NCBI GenBank assembly: GCA_951640165.1
Contig: OX621255.1
Coordinates: 25,952,001-26,016,000 of the forward strand
Reading direction: 5' to 3'
Origin: Pseudoips prasinana
Taxonomy: Eukaryota > Arthropoda > Insecta > Lepidoptera > Nolidae
Length of the DNA: 64,000 nucleotides
Shown: positions 1 through 11,449 of the stretch, one piece after another
Position numbering within the stretch: the stretch's first letter is position 1
Layout of the letters: each line of letters opens with the position of its first letter
The notes under the pieces: model-generated
Seen by the model: only the letters and a program-made list of their open reading frames with translations
Told to the model about the DNA's origin: nothing
Database searches by the model: none
Translations under genes and position numbers: made by a program

Positions 1-178
1 TACTACTGTTAAAACAATGCAAAAGACGTCAAAAGCTTTTTTAAAAGTATACAATTTAACTTTAAGATATTATTTTAGGGTTCTGTACCCAAAGGGTAAA
101 ACGAGACTCTATTACTAAAACTATGCTGTCTGTCGTGAACCGCGATAGTTAGAGAATTGAAATAAAATAAATAAATAA

Positions 179-424
179 ATATCTAGGGACAATGTCACAC
201 AGATCATCCTAGCCCCAAACTAAGCAAAGCTTGTACTATGGGTACCTGGAGACGATATACATACTTATATAGATAGATAAATACTTAAATACCTAGAAAA
301 CATCCATGACTCAGAAACAAATATTCGTGCTCATCACACAAATATTTGCACTTACCAGGATTCGAACCCAGGACCACCAGCTTCGTAGGCAGGAACACTA
401 CCAACTAGGCTACGGTGACCGTCA
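179..424 (-). mobile_element. SINE-A copy (tRNA-headed SINE)
   Basis: Read on the minus strand, this starts with a tRNA-like head (A-box-like TAGCCTAGTTGGTAGTG, B-box-like GGTTCGAATCC) and ends in a body with GCTTTGCTTAGTTTGGGGC and GACATTGTCCCTAGATA. At least ten other copies lie in the window, in both orientations. A Pol III internal promoter is inferred from the boxes. It is not a functional tRNA because the cloverleaf is not conserved. Confidence 0.85.
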
Positions 425-466
425 AAATTGTTAACAGATGATGTTTTTATGTTTTTATATATAAGG

Positions 467-533
467 GCACAACGAGCAAACATATCACGTTTATTATGTG
501 GGAGCCACACAACAAACGTGATATTTTTGCTCG
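467..533. repeat. Near-perfect inverted repeat (hairpin)
   Basis: Two arms of about 28 bp (ACGAGCAAACATATCACGTT and its near complement) meet around a short GGGAGCC centre. A partial relative of one arm lies at about 640-672. It may be a small fold-back element; no coding capacity. Confidence 0.7.
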
Positions 534-1435
534 TTTTTTCTAAATATTGATAACGGCGCTTAAAATATTCATACAATATTTAGTTGTATATTGACTTTAC
601 AACTAAATAATTAAATTCAAGTAAAACAAATATTTAAGGGAGGCTCCTATACAACAAATATGATATTTTTGCTTTTGAATAAATATTTTTTTATTTATTT
701 GTAAGAAAAATAAAAGGCCAAGATTATAAAAAAATGTCTATATTAAATATCCAGCCAGAATATCAAAAAATTAAGATAGGTATGCCTTTTAGGCGATCTG
801 CTAATTTTCACAATCTTAGAATTTAAAATTTTTTATACGCAGAAAACACTGAACAATACAAATTTTTGACGAAATCACATTATTTAGTTACAAGACTTTA
901 TTATTTTTTAAAATTTATTTATTTATTTTATAAATATAAATGTAAAAGGTTTATGTATATGTCCCACAAAACCGTGGTATCGGTTTGACTGTAGGAGCGA
1001 ATCTGTCTGTACAGTAACTATTTTTTCTTATTAACAAAATATTACTATTTACATGAAATTAAATTAAATTTGCATTAATTTAAATCTATTAGATGTTTTT
1101 TTAACTTAAATTTATTTTTATCAGTGTCATGCCGAATGTCATCCGTCAGACTATTTAACAGGTACGGCAAGCGTTTTTTTAGTGTTCTGTCTCCATAATA
1201 GTTGGTAATTCTAGGTACTGTCAGTCTGTCGGTTGACATCGAGCGTGTATTGTAATTATTACTTACATCTATTATTATCTATTCAGTTTATGTATATTCC
1301 AACCACCCTAGCGACGCGGGCAGCATGGGTAAGGTTGTCTAAATATGCCATTCCTATATTGGAAAATGTATCTTAACGATGTTTTCTCAGTTTTTATTTA
1401 CTAAATAATTAAACATAATCTCTTGGCAATAACTT

Positions 1436-1640
1436 GATACGAGCTAGCTAAATATCATTACTGTAATAAAATAAATTTTATAAATGTTTTCATACAAGAT
1501 GTACCTAAATATCTATGTTACTAGAAATAATATCTAATGTATACAACTATATTACTACAAACATGTTCTGACTATTTACAAGCGCTTTTTCAAATTCTAC
1601 GTGAATAAAAACCTTTTTTATTTATTTTATTTAATTATTT
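1436..1640 (+). mobile_element. LINE-like 3' tail with TTTA-rich end
   Basis: A ~200-bp repeat from ATACGAGCTAGCTAAATATC to a TTTATTTTATTTA tail. Related copies occur at about 17495-17697 (+), 15561-15776 (-) and as a weak fragment near 51515-51590. The A/T-rich terminal tail and the way it interrupts other repeats suggest a retroposed 3' end; no ORF remains. Confidence 0.6.
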
Positions 1641-1935
1641 AAATGATTAGGTATTTCATTTACATCTCATTATGATTATATAAAAAAAAAAAACAATAAC
1701 GTCATACATGTTTTGAAAATCTTTGTGTGATAAATATGTGGTGCTTTAATTTTTTACTTCAACAAAAAGAAAATATAAATTTGAGATGTTATCTGATAAC
1801 TGACGTCTTCATGAAATTGTAAACAACTTGGCTCTGCAATTTACTTGTTTACAAATAAATTAAGACAATTTTTTTTGCTACTGACATGGGCTAATTTAGA
1901 ATACGCAATTACACTGTAGCGTACGCTTTCGCATT

Positions 1936-1987
1936 AAAGCGTTGCAGACCACTCGATCACGGATCGAGTGGTCTGCAAGGCTTTAAT
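1936..1987. repeat. Hairpin with 15-bp perfect core stem
   Basis: GCAGACCACTCGATC faces its exact complement across a 3-base loop. Outside it, a second short stem (ATTAAAGC / GCTTTAAT) extends the structure to about 52 bp. Function unknown. Confidence 0.8.
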
Positions 1988-2528
1988 GAATTAAAATTCA
2001 TTGAAAGACTTAAACTTGAACAATTTTGCTTAAAATAAAAACTAACCGAAGATATAAAAAGAAATAAAAAAAATAACTTCAGCTTTAAAACGCTTTTTCG
2101 GGAATGTTTCTTGTACGCTTTTTAGCCATTTAACGAAGGTATTAAAATTTCAATTTTCAGTATAATAAATTTATTTTTTCCAAATGTTAATAACTTGCCA
2201 CTTAGTCTGAAATGCTATATAGCATAACCTTCGCTTAAGTTCACTTAACTTATTAATTATAATATACGAGTATATATAATAATTAATTGCGTTATAATAA
2301 TAGTAATAAAACAGTTGCTTCTTTTGCATGCCGGAATAGGAAATTATTTTCTCAGAACCTCTTAAATGACACTACCTATTATAATTTGCTTGCAAGACAA
2401 TGCAACGGAATTATAATTAGATATTATTATATAAAAGGTGTTTTTCTATAATTAAAATAGTAACCTCTGGCTGTTGTTCATTTATACTGTAGATGTGAAT
2501 AATGACAAATTAAGTATAATAATCAAAT

Positions 2529-3148
2529 AAAACCGGCCAAGTGCGAGTCGGACTCGCCCATGAAGGCTTCCGTAGCAGCAAGTAACAATATAAAAGTAAT
2601 AATATAAAAGTTCTTGTAGTAGTTGATTGAATGAAAGGGAAATAGTGGTTTATGATTTATTAAAAAAAACTACTTACTAGATCTCGTTCAAACCAATTAT
2701 CGGTGGAAGTTTGCAAAGTTATGTACATTATATATATATTTTAGTTCTATCACTCTCTTATTTTACAAGTTACAGGGGGGGGGGGGGGGACGACACAGAC
2801 ATTTTACCACTTTGGAAGTGTCTCTCGCGCAAACTATTCAGTTTAGATAAAAATGATATTAGGAACCCCAATATCATTTTTGAATACCTAACCAAAGATA
2901 CCCCAAATGTATAGTTCTGATAAAAAAAAATTGAGTTTCAGTTCTAAGTATGGGGAACCCCCAAAATTTATTGTTTTTTTTTCTATTTTTGTGTGAAAAC
3001 CTTAAAGCGGTTCACAGAATTCATCTACTTACCAAGTTTCAACAGTATAGTCCTTATAGTTTCGGAAAAAAGTGGCTGTTACATACGGACGAACAGACAG
3101 ACAGACATGAGGTATCTATAAGGGTTCCGTTTTTTATGAAACCCTAAA
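2529..3148 (+). repeat. R-element copy (~620-bp dispersed repeat)
   Basis: Begins AAACCGGCCAAGTGCGAGTC and ends with AGGGTTCCG...ACCCTAAAA. It contains a G-run near 2777-2789 and a GACAGACAGAC tract near 3090. Further copies are at 48553-49146 (+), 54072-55115 (-, split) and, 3' part only, 7200-7345. No ORF of recognisable function; transposon class not assigned. Confidence 0.75.
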
Positions 3149-3429
3149 AAGCACGTATTATACGCAACTTTCAATTATTTATTATGTTCATCTTTTGTTT
3201 CATCATCATCAACTGTATAAATTCCATATATACGCATATATATAAATGATATACGCGTGCCGTCACCATAAAGTATTTTTTGTTTCTTATTTCTGAACAA
3301 ATAACTTGGCTGGTAGACCGTATTTATCTAAAACCTGTACATAAATGGGTTATCAAAAATATTTTTAGCGGAGCTGTAACAGTAGGATATGAAACTACTA
3401 AACAAAGAATTAATTTTAGAATAAATGAG

Positions 3430-3645
3430 GCATACTTCTTCATCATATCAGCCAAAAGATGGATATCTTTCGGCTGGATAAAGGCCTCCCCCAAAGATCT
3501 CCACAATTTCCGTTCTTGCGCTATTCGCATCCAGCGCCAGCGGATTCCAGCGACCCGCACAAGATCATCGGTCCATCTTGTAGGGGGCCTGCCCACGCTG
3601 CGTCTTCCGGTTTGTGGTCGCCACTCGAGAACCTTTCTGCCCCAA
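3430..3645 (-). pseudogene. RTE-type LINE ORF 3' end (decayed)
   Basis: The minus-strand frame reads MGRPPTRWTDDLVRVAG, then [18 protein letters not shown], the characteristic C-terminus of RTE-clade reverse transcriptases. The 3' end is a short GATGA-type tail. It is a 5'-truncated, dead fragment lying inside duplication copy 1; its twin is at 7838-8045. Confidence 0.8.
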
Positions 3646-4178
3646 CATAGTAAGCAAAGTTTTTAGCTGAGGCTAATATGATTCTAATTTCAGGCAACGC
3701 GTTCCCGAAAAGGAAGTGTATGTTTAAGTTAACAGAGAAGCATTGTCATCCAGCGTGACTATACAGCGTGAGTCTGTAAACAGTAAAACGGTTACAAAAT
3801 TAGTTTTATTTCTAATGGTTAGTTCTTAATACAATAAAATCCAGATAAAAAGATTTTTCTTATTCAATATTGTGCAAAAATATTTCATCATCATCATAGC
3901 AGCCAAAACACTCAATAATCGGATGGGCCGAAGCAAAGAAAACATGTCTAGGTGGGGACTGTCGAGGAACCCCAAAATGGACTGTATTTGTGGAGCATCG
4001 GTCCTATCCATCGTGCTCAGCCTGTCCTACCACATATTCATGGTAGGACCTTAAGAATGCCACAAGTAGGGCAATCAGTGGGGCCACGTTTTGGGCCGCG
4101 GAAATTTAATTAGTTTGCCACTGACACGCTAAGAAGAAGAAGAATATAACAGCCAAAAGACGCCAACAACCGGAGAAA

Positions 4179-5173
4179 CCAAGAGCAAAACTGTTGCTTT
4201 GTTCTGGGTACAGGCCCATGCAGGGTCGGTGGGAAACGAGCGTGCAGATCATCTAGCCAAAGAGGCCGCACTACGCCTGAAAAGAGCCCCTGACTACGAT
4301 ATGTGTCCGGTTTCATTCGTCAAGGGACAAATCCGAAAGGACTCCATGGATGAGTGGAACCGGAGGTATCGATCAGGAGAGACAGCTGGGACGACCAAAA
4401 TATTCTTCCCGGATGCCATAGAAGCATATAGGATAGTCAAAAGGATTGACTTCGATAGTGTTACGGCGCAGTTGTTGACAGGGCACGGTGGGTACTCCGA
4501 ATACTTGACAAGGTTTAAGTGTAAAGAGAGCCCATCGTGCACATGCGACCCGGGGGTTGAGGAGACTGTGTTACACATTCTATCACAATGCCCGGTATTC
4601 GGAAAGAAAAGGAATGACACAGAGCAGCTGTTGGAAATGCAAATCAACGAAAGCAATATAAATAAAATAGTATCAAAAACCAAAACCAGAAACATATTTT
4701 TAGAATATGCCCGCAAGATAGTTAATATAGTTATAGACAGGAATAAATGAATATAAATAAAATGTATTTTAAGTAGTAATTATATTATATAAGTACAGTA
4801 TGTAACATTAATTAATGGGATGAAGGTATAGAATTAAAGAGATAGGATATAAGATTGTATCATGTTGATGATAAAATACTTATAGACGGAATGACAAGAC
4901 AAGGCTGGAATATATATATATATATATATATATGCATGCAAAAACACAGGCATAAAAAGAACAATATGCGAAACAGCTCTATAACAATATTAACTAGCAT
5001 AAATACAATGTAACTTAGAATTAGAACTTCAAACTAGAAATTAAAATTAGAACCTAGAAATATAATGCAAAAATAACACAAAAACTTGAATAATAATAGA
5101 ACTATAGCTAAATAACGTCCCTGCTCATGGCAAGGAGTGGCGATTGTATCATGACAAAAAAAAAAAAAAAAAA
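4179..5173 (+). pseudogene. 5'-truncated R1/I-like LINE: RNase H tail + zinc-knuckle
   Basis: A ~190-residue open frame ends at 4750. Its start reads WVQAHAGSVGNERADHLAKE, the C-terminal RNase H motif of R1/I/LOA-group LINEs. A cysteine/histidine cluster follows (CKESPSCTC...HILSQC), as in R1-like ORF2 C-termini. A 3' UTR with a (TA)n tract and a poly(A) run at 5156-5173 completes the element. It is flanked by a 10-bp direct repeat ACCGGAGAAA (4169-4178 and 5176-5185); duplication copy 2 shows the empty site near 8580. This is a retroposed 3' end, not a host gene. Confidence 0.85.
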
Positions 5174-5257
5174 CTACCGGAGAAAGGCCTCCCCCAAAGA
5201 ATATTTAGTAACCCCAAGGTTAGTTCTTAATATTATAAAATACATTTTTTTTTATTG

Positions 5258-5460
5258 TAGTCTACAGTTTAGCCTAGGAGGCTTTCACTGCTTCCCCGGA
5301 CTATAGAGGCTGAGGCTTCAATCGTCTAGCTAATACTACAAACTAAGTACCCGCTCCAGAGGGCACCCTCTGTGGGGTTCGAACCTCGACTCTGGACGAT
5401 TACTAGCGGGAGGCTAGGCTACGTTAAAACGCGATGCGGGCCTCTGGTGCAATTTAGGTT
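5258..5460 (-). mobile_element. SINE-F copy
   Basis: Contains a B-box-like GGGGTTCGAACCTCGACTC and a conserved block GGACTATAGAGG. Relatives are at 8668-9480 (interrupted), 48385-48560, 51325-51412, 36360-36590 and as a scrap near 58320. Strand is assigned from comparison with 48385-48560, and the B-box is nearly palindromic, so orientation is tentative. Confidence 0.55.
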
Positions 5461-5769
5461 CGGACTAGGATTCGAGAACAATAACATATAAAAGTTTTTT
5501 TTTATTCACTATTCTGCAAAACTGTTTATTTTTACGATAACACGCGAAATATTCGGTCTCTTTGAGTACTGACGTAAGCATTTTATTTCTGCAATTATAC
5601 CATTATAACAGGGTTTTCCCCACCGTTTTCCAACAAAAAACGGACACTTAACGTACAAATCTTATGTTATAGGTAAACGCACCGGGAATTCCATGGCATC
5701 AATTAAATAAGACAATGCTTATGTGTTTTAACCAATTAATAGATCATCTCTATTACTCTTTTTTTTTAA

Positions 5770-5930
5770 TATTACGCCCTTACTTGCGAATCTTATCCCT
5801 GTGACGCGGGGTACTTTACAAACATACAATAGACGAACACATTACATCCAGACCGGCGCGGCACTCGAACCCCCGACACGAAGCGGCGAGGCGACTGTCT
5901 TAGCCGCTGCGCCATACGTTAACATTAATA
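5770..5930 (-). mobile_element. SINE-C copy (tRNA-headed)
   Basis: On the minus strand the head reads TGGCGCAGCGGCTAAGACAG, with a degenerate B-box over TTCGAGTGCC, followed by the body ending in CCCGCGTCACAGGGATAAG. Other copies are at 9845-9995, 28440-28635, 46990-47200 and 61488-61725. Confidence 0.7.
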
Positions 5931-6059
5931 ATTATAATTAGTTAATAGTTTTACCAGTACATTCTGGGTAAAATGTACCCTTTGGGTCTTTACTAGGAAA
6001 AATATATTACTTGCTTTTCTTTCTAAAATTCGTTATTTATTTGTAAATCGGGACTTGTC

Positions 6060-6215
6060 CCTCCATCTTAGCCACTATTGCAACTCCTGTAAGTAGGATC
6101 AAAAGTGGCACACAATGAAATAACACACAGCGGTTATACTCAGACAATCATTTCCCGAGGAATCGCTTTAACTGTCTTGGATCCCACAACGAATTTCATC
6201 AGAAATAAACAAGGA
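6060..6215 (+). repeat. Unclassified dispersed repeat
   Basis: The block GTCCCTCCATCTT...AACTGTCTTGGATCCCACAACG is present in both duplication copies (here and 10120-10275). A third, independent copy lies in the opposite orientation at 14340-14485 in gene A intron 1. No coding signal. This proves it is a dispersed repeat, but I cannot assign a class. Confidence 0.6.
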
Positions 6216-6529
6216 GGAGTAATAAAATTAATAGTTCCACAAAATTCGTTAATGGTATATATATTTATTCGCCAATTGTTCATTAAAAATTCAATACTTA
6301 AACAACATAGAACACACACATACAAAATAACCTTACCAACACCAACGAAAAGAAATATCTTTCCGTCGCTTTCTACAATTATACATTCGATTCAAAGTTT
6401 AGTTACACATACATGTTTTATGTTCTTCTAGTGCCTCAACTTTATAATAAAACAAGTAAGCCACTATCTATATATAGCCTTAAATGTATATTAATTGGAA
6501 TAATATTAAAAATAACTGAGATATTATTC

Positions 6530-6770
6530 ACACGCGGCCTCTGATCCCAAACTAAGCAGAGCTTGTGTTATGGAAACCAGATAACTGATAAATCACATAT
6601 TATATTACTTTTCTTTTGTAAATACATACTTTTATATAGATATTACACTCACACTCAGGATAAACAGACATGTTTATGCACACAAATATATGTCCTGGGT
6701 GGGACTCATAGGCGAAATTGCATAAAATAGTTTGTAGTTACTTACAAAAGATGACCTCTGATGAGCCTGA
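6530..6770 (-). mobile_element. SINE-B copy, head deleted
   Basis: The body (CAAGCTCTGCTTAGTTTGGGATCAG on the minus strand, here with ACACAAGCTC) is present. About 50 bp of the tRNA-like head, including the B-box, is missing relative to the duplicate at 10595-10845. Confidence 0.7.
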
Positions 6771-7121
6771 GTAATTAATAAATAATCTTAAAATGTAAGT
6801 TTATTTTTAAACTGTATACCTATTTTAGGTCAAATAATTTGTTTAATTAAAAATCGTTTAAAATCATTTAAATTAGATAAAATTATACTATATAAGCCAT
6901 TAGAATGCCCATGTACAGGTTTTACGCTTAGTGATAATTATTTCTGATATAAATAGATATAATGTTATACACATTTATACTTAATGATTATTTAATGATA
7001 TTTCAACCAATTTTAAAAAGGAGGAAGGTTCTCCACACATATAGGTTTTTTTTCGTGTTTGTACAATGAATAAGAAAACCGGAATTTGTGACCCAATATT
7101 GCTTAGAGTTGCATGCAAAGT

Positions 7122-7345
7122 GGTACAGACGCTAGCACATCCAGTTACCCCAATCTGTCAAATTTCTTTTATAGATTTTCAACTTTATAACATAAGCATC
7201 TACTTACCAAGATTCAACAGTAAAGTCCTTATATTTTCGGAAAAAAGTGGCTGTGACATACGGTCGGACAGACAGACAGACAGACAGAAACACGGACAGA
7301 CATGACGAATCTATTGAAGTTCCTTTTTTTATGGAACCCTAAAAA
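7122..7345 (+). repeat. Duplication junction: half MITE-P + R-element 3' end
   Basis: Half of a MITE-P (CAGACGCTAGCACATCCAG to about 7195) runs directly into the last ~145 bp of an R-element (GACAGACAGACAGACAG tract, then ACCCTAAAA). The same R-element 3' end precedes copy 1 at about 3020-3148, making this the likely recombination junction of the tandem duplication. Confidence 0.65.
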
Positions 7346-7429
7346 GCACGTATTACGTTATACGCAACTTTCAATTATTTATTATGTTCATCTTTTTAGT
7401 ATGTTCATCTTTTGTTTCATCATCATCAT

Positions 7430-7660
7430 CATATCAGCTGTATAAATTCCACTGCTGCACAAAAGCCTCCCCCAAGCATCATCTTGAGGGCATATGCCAT
7501 AATCGACACGCTTGGCAGACGGGTTGGCGATCGCAGTTCGATGGTAATAGTACTCAGAGAGACGCTGCTGCCCGTCATCTGCCAGACACTCCCTTGGGGG
7601 GACTTCTACGACCTTCATGGGATGAGATGGGGTGATGATATTCTGTCTGATATTCGCGCA
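7430..7660 (-). mobile_element. SINE-G copy (RTE-tailed non-autonomous repeat)
   Basis: On the minus strand it runs from CATCCC..AAGGTCGTAGAAGT through GGGCAGCAGCGTCTCTCTGAG and GCGATCGCCAACCCGTCTGCC to GGAGGCTTTTGTGCAGCAGTGG and a (GAT)n tail. The tail matches RTE LINE 3' ends, so RTE-driven mobilisation is inferred. Confidence 0.75.
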
Positions 7661-7837
7661 CCGTCACCATACAGTATTTTTTGTTTCTTATTTCTGAACA
7701 AATAACTTGGCTGGTAGACCGTATTTATCTAAAACCTGTACATAAATAGGTTATCAAAAATATTTTTAGCGGAGCTGTAACAATAGAATATGAAACTACT
7801 AAACAAAGAATTAATTTTAGAATAAATGAGGCATACT

Positions 7838-8045
7838 TCTTCATCATATCAGCCAAAAGATGGATATCTTTCGGCTGGATAAAGGCCTCCCCCAAAGATC
7901 TCCACAATTGCCGGTCTTGCGCTATTCGCATCCAGAGATTTCTAGCGACCCGCACAAGATCATCGGTCCATCTTGTATAGGGCCTGCCCACGCTGCGTCT
8001 TCCGGTTCGTGGTCACTACTCCATAACCTTTCTGCCCCAACATAG
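7838..8045 (-). pseudogene. RTE-type LINE ORF 3' end (duplicate)
   Basis: Duplicate of the fragment at 3430-3645: minus-strand frame MGRPYTRWTDDLVRVARNLW followed by [17 protein letters not shown]. It is slightly shorter than its twin around the RW repeat, showing independent small indels since duplication. Confidence 0.8.
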
Positions 8046-8710
8046 TAAGCAAAGTTTTTAGCTGAGGCTAATATTATTCTAATTTCAGGCAACGCGTTCC
8101 CGAAAAGCTAGTGTATGTTTAAGTTAACAGAGAAGCATTGTCGTCATCCAGCGTGACTATACTGCAACTCTGTAAACAGTAAAACGGTTACAAAATTAGT
8201 TTTATTTCTAATGGTTGGTTCTTAATACAATAAAATCCAGTTAAAAAGATTTTTCTTATTCAATATTTTGCAAAAATATTTCATCATTATCATAGCAGCC
8301 AAAATACTCAATAATCGGGTGGGCCGAAGCAAAGAAAACACGTCTAGGTGGGGACTGTCGAGGAACCCCAAAATTGACTGTATTGTGGAGCATAGGTCCA
8401 ATCCATGGCCCACCTAACATCGTGCCCAGCCTGCCCTGCCACATATTTATGGCAGGACCTTAAGAATGCCACAAGTAGGGCAATCAGTGGGGCCACGTTT
8501 TGGGCCGCGGAAATTTAATTAGTTTGCCACCGACACGCTAAGAAGAAGAAGAATATAGCAGCCAAAAGACGCCAACAACGGGAGAAAGGCCTCCTCCCAA
8601 AGAATATTTAGTAACCGCGAGGTTAGTTCTTAATATTTTAAAATATTTTTTTTTTAATTGTAGTCTACAGTTTAGCCTAGGAGGCTTTCACTGCTTCACC
8701 GGACTATAGA

Positions 8711-9361
8711 CAAGACAAGACAAGACAAATTCTTTATTTGCAATAAACATGGTATTAAGATGTTGGGTACAGTGTTCTATAATAATAAGTGTCCACATGT
8801 TTAGCGATACAATTATTTGTAAAATGCATGCAAAATATGTCAATATTACAAATATAACCAATAATAAAATAAATGTCAATTACAGTTATACCTAATAATT
8901 TTCCTAAATTTAATAACATTACATATAATTAATTTATAAATATTATTTCTTAATGAATATTATTTTGATGTATAGTCATGTTTAAAAAATTCTCTTACGT
9001 AATAGAAGTTATGTCTTTTCAGCCATATAAGCAGTTATTTTTAAAAAGATTTAGGTTTTTTATTAATTTAAGTTCTTTTGGTATTTCGTTGTATATTCGT
9101 ATACACATAACAAGACAACTTTTGGCATACTTGCCCGATTTAGGTATATCTTTTATAACAAGCCTGTCTGCATTTCTTTTTTGCCTCGAATTGACTTCAT
9201 ATGCTTTCTTAAATAACTTTTTATTACTATAAACAAAATTACAAATTTCGTGAATGTATATGCAAGGAAGTGGCAATAGGCCTAGACTCTTAAAAAGTGG
9301 TCTACATGACTCGTCAGGACGGATTCCCCAAATTGCCCTTATACATTTTTTCTGTGCAAGA
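8711..9361 (-). pseudogene. 5'-truncated CR1/Jockey-like LINE 3' end, private to copy 2
   Basis: Minus-strand translation ends an ORF2: LAQKKCIRAIWGIRP, then ESCRPLFKSLGLLPLPCIYI and a C-terminus rich in K/N, as in CR1/Jockey-like elements. The 3' UTR ends with AATAAAGAATTTG and a (TTGTC)n tail. Copy 1 has the uninterrupted site (GGACTATAGAGGC near 5300), so insertion came after the duplication. Confidence 0.8.
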
Positions 9362-9844
9362 GGCTAAGGCTTCATAGCTAATACTATAAACTAAGTACCC
9401 GCGCCGGAGGGCACCCCCTGTGGGGTTCGAACCTCGACTCTGGGCGATTACTAGCGGGGTATTAGGCTACGTTAATACGCGATGCGGGCCTCTCGTGCAA
9501 TTTAGGTTCGGACTAGGATTCGAGAACAATAAAATATAAAAAAGTTTTTTCTCATTCACTATTCTGCAAAACTGTTTATTTTTACGATAACACACGAAAT
9601 GTTCGGTCTCTTGTTCTCTTTGATTACTGACGTAAGCATTTTATTTCCGCAATTATACCATTATAACAGGGTTTTCCCCACCGTTTTCCAACAAAAAATG
9701 GACACTTAACGTACAAATCTTATGTTATAGGTAAACGCACCGGGAATTCCATGGCATCAATTAAATAAGACAACGCTTATGTGTTTTAATAGTGTGTCTA
9801 TTTTAACCAATTAATAGATCATCTCTATTTCTCATTTTTTTTTA

Positions 9845-9995
9845 AAGATTTCTCGCGCTCTTGTGAAGCTAACCCTGTGTCGCGGGGTACTTTACAAACA
9901 TACAATAGACGGACACATTACATCCAGACCGGCGCGGGACTCGAACCCCCGAACGAAGCGGCGAGGCGACTGTTTTAGCCGCTGTGCCACACGTT
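9845..9995 (-). mobile_element. SINE-C copy
   Basis: Duplicate of the SINE-C at 5770-5930 within copy 2; head TGGCACAGCGGCTAAAACAG on the minus strand and body ending CCCGCGACACAGGGTT. Confidence 0.7.
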
Positions 9996-10594
9996 AACAT
10001 TAATAAATATAATTAGTTAACAGTTTTACCAGTACATTATTGGTAAAATGTACCCTTTGGGTCTTTACTAGGAAAAATATATTACTTTCTTTTCTTTCTA
10101 TAATTCGTTATTTATTGGTAAATCGGGACTTGTCCCTCCATCTTACCCACTATTGCAACTCCTGTAAGTAGGATCAAAAGTAGCACACAATAAAATGAAA
10201 CACAGCCGTGATACTCAGACAATCATTTCCCGGGGAATCGCTTTAACTGTCTTGGATCCCACAACGAATTTAATCAAAAATAAACAAGGAGGAGTTAGAA
10301 AATTAATAGTTCCACAAAATTCGTTAATGGTCTATATTTTTTCGCAATTGTTCATTAAACATTAAATACTTAAACAACATAGAACACACACATATAGTAC
10401 AATACTAACCTTACTAACACCAACGAAAAGAAATATCTTTCCGTCGCTATAAACAATTATACATTCGATTCAAAGTTTAGTTACACAAACAAGTTTTATC
10501 TTCTATTAGCGCCTTAAATTTATAATAAGACAAGTAAGTCATTATCTATATATAACCTTAACTAAATTGAAATAATAATAATATACTGAGATAC

Positions 10595-10845
10595 TATTCA
10601 CACGCGGCCTCTGATCCCATACTAAGCAGAGCTTGTGTTATGGAAACCAGATAACTGATAAATTACATATTATACTACTTTTATTTTGTAACAACACTTT
10701 TGTATAGATATTACTCCCAGACTCAGGATAAACATACATGTTTATGCTCACAAATATATGTCCTGGGTGGGAATCGAATCCACGTTCTGCGGCGTGAAAG
10801 GCAAGCATTTAACGACCCCGCTATCCGGCCAAATGGCATAAAATA
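10595..10845 (-). mobile_element. SINE-B copy (full head)
   Basis: On the minus strand: tRNA-like head with GTGGATTCGATTCCCACCC, body with GTCTGGGAGTAATATC, and 3' part with CTCTGCTTAGTATGGGATC. It keeps the head that is deleted in the copy at 6530-6770. Confidence 0.8.
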
Positions 10846-11156
10846 GGTTGTAGTTTCTTACAAAAGATGACCTCTGATGAGACTGAGTAATTAATAAATA
10901 TTCTTAAATAAGTTCATTTTTAAGCTGTATACCTACTTTAGGTCAAGAAACTTGTATAAGTAATTAAAAAACGTTTAAATAATTTAAATTAGATAAAATT
11001 ATACTATTCAAGCCATTAGAATGCCCATGTACAGGTTTTACGTTTAGTGATAATTATTTCTGATATAAATAGATATAATGTTATACACATTTATACTTAA
11101 TGATTATTTAATGATATTTTAACCTATTTTAAAAATTAGGAAGATTTTTCGTGTTT

Positions 11157-11211
11157 GTCACAAATTCCGGATTTCTTATTCATTGTGAATAAGAAATCCG
11201 GAATTTGTGAC
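11157..11211. repeat. Perfect 26-bp-stem hairpin of recent origin
   Basis: Two exact 26-base arms (11157-11182 and 11186-11211) surround a 3-base loop. In copy 1 (about 7050-7095) only the right arm exists; the left arm is an extra inverted copy of it. This is the signature of a local template-switch mutation rather than of a transposon. Confidence 0.9.
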
Positions 11212-11449
11212 CCAATATTGCTCAGAGTTTTATTTATTTATTTATTCCAGTAACAATTTACATTGTGTATGAATTTTACAGTACAATTCCTTAAATAAAA
11301 GCATAATTTAAAAATCAAACCAAAACAATTAGAATAATAATTGGGAGACAAAATAATCAAGAAACATAAATAATTAAAATTAAAACTAAAAAGAAAAAAA
11401 AAAAAGTTATACAAAATGTACAGAGAGTACAAAGGTACAGAGTGCAAAG

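Larger units (their letters stand above)
534..2528. other. AT-rich non-coding DNA
   Basis: No gene was recognised. The stretch is AT-rich with scattered stop codons in all frames. It contains a LINE-like 3' tail at 1436-1640 and a strong hairpin at 1936-1987; the rest shows nothing I can name. Confidence 0.5.
3147..7196. repeat. Tandem segmental duplication, copy 1
   Basis: This block and 7339-11528 align from AAAAAGCACGTATTA through TTTATAGATTTTCAACTT with high identity. The copies differ by small indels plus separate insertions: copy 1 alone carries the 4179-5173 LINE. It also lacks most of the SINE-G piece at 7430-7660 and about 50 bp of the SINE-B head near 6702. R-element 3' ends at the left edge and at the copy junction may have mediated unequal crossing-over. 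Confidence 0.9.

Noticed and set aside
3280..3666. 128-residue plus-strand ORF
   Set aside because: It is the opposite strand of an RTE LINE C-terminus.
4199..4750. 183-residue ORF considered as a host gene
   Set aside because: It carries LINE RNase H and C-terminal cysteine motifs, ends in a poly(A)-tailed insert with a target duplication, and is absent from the duplicate locus.
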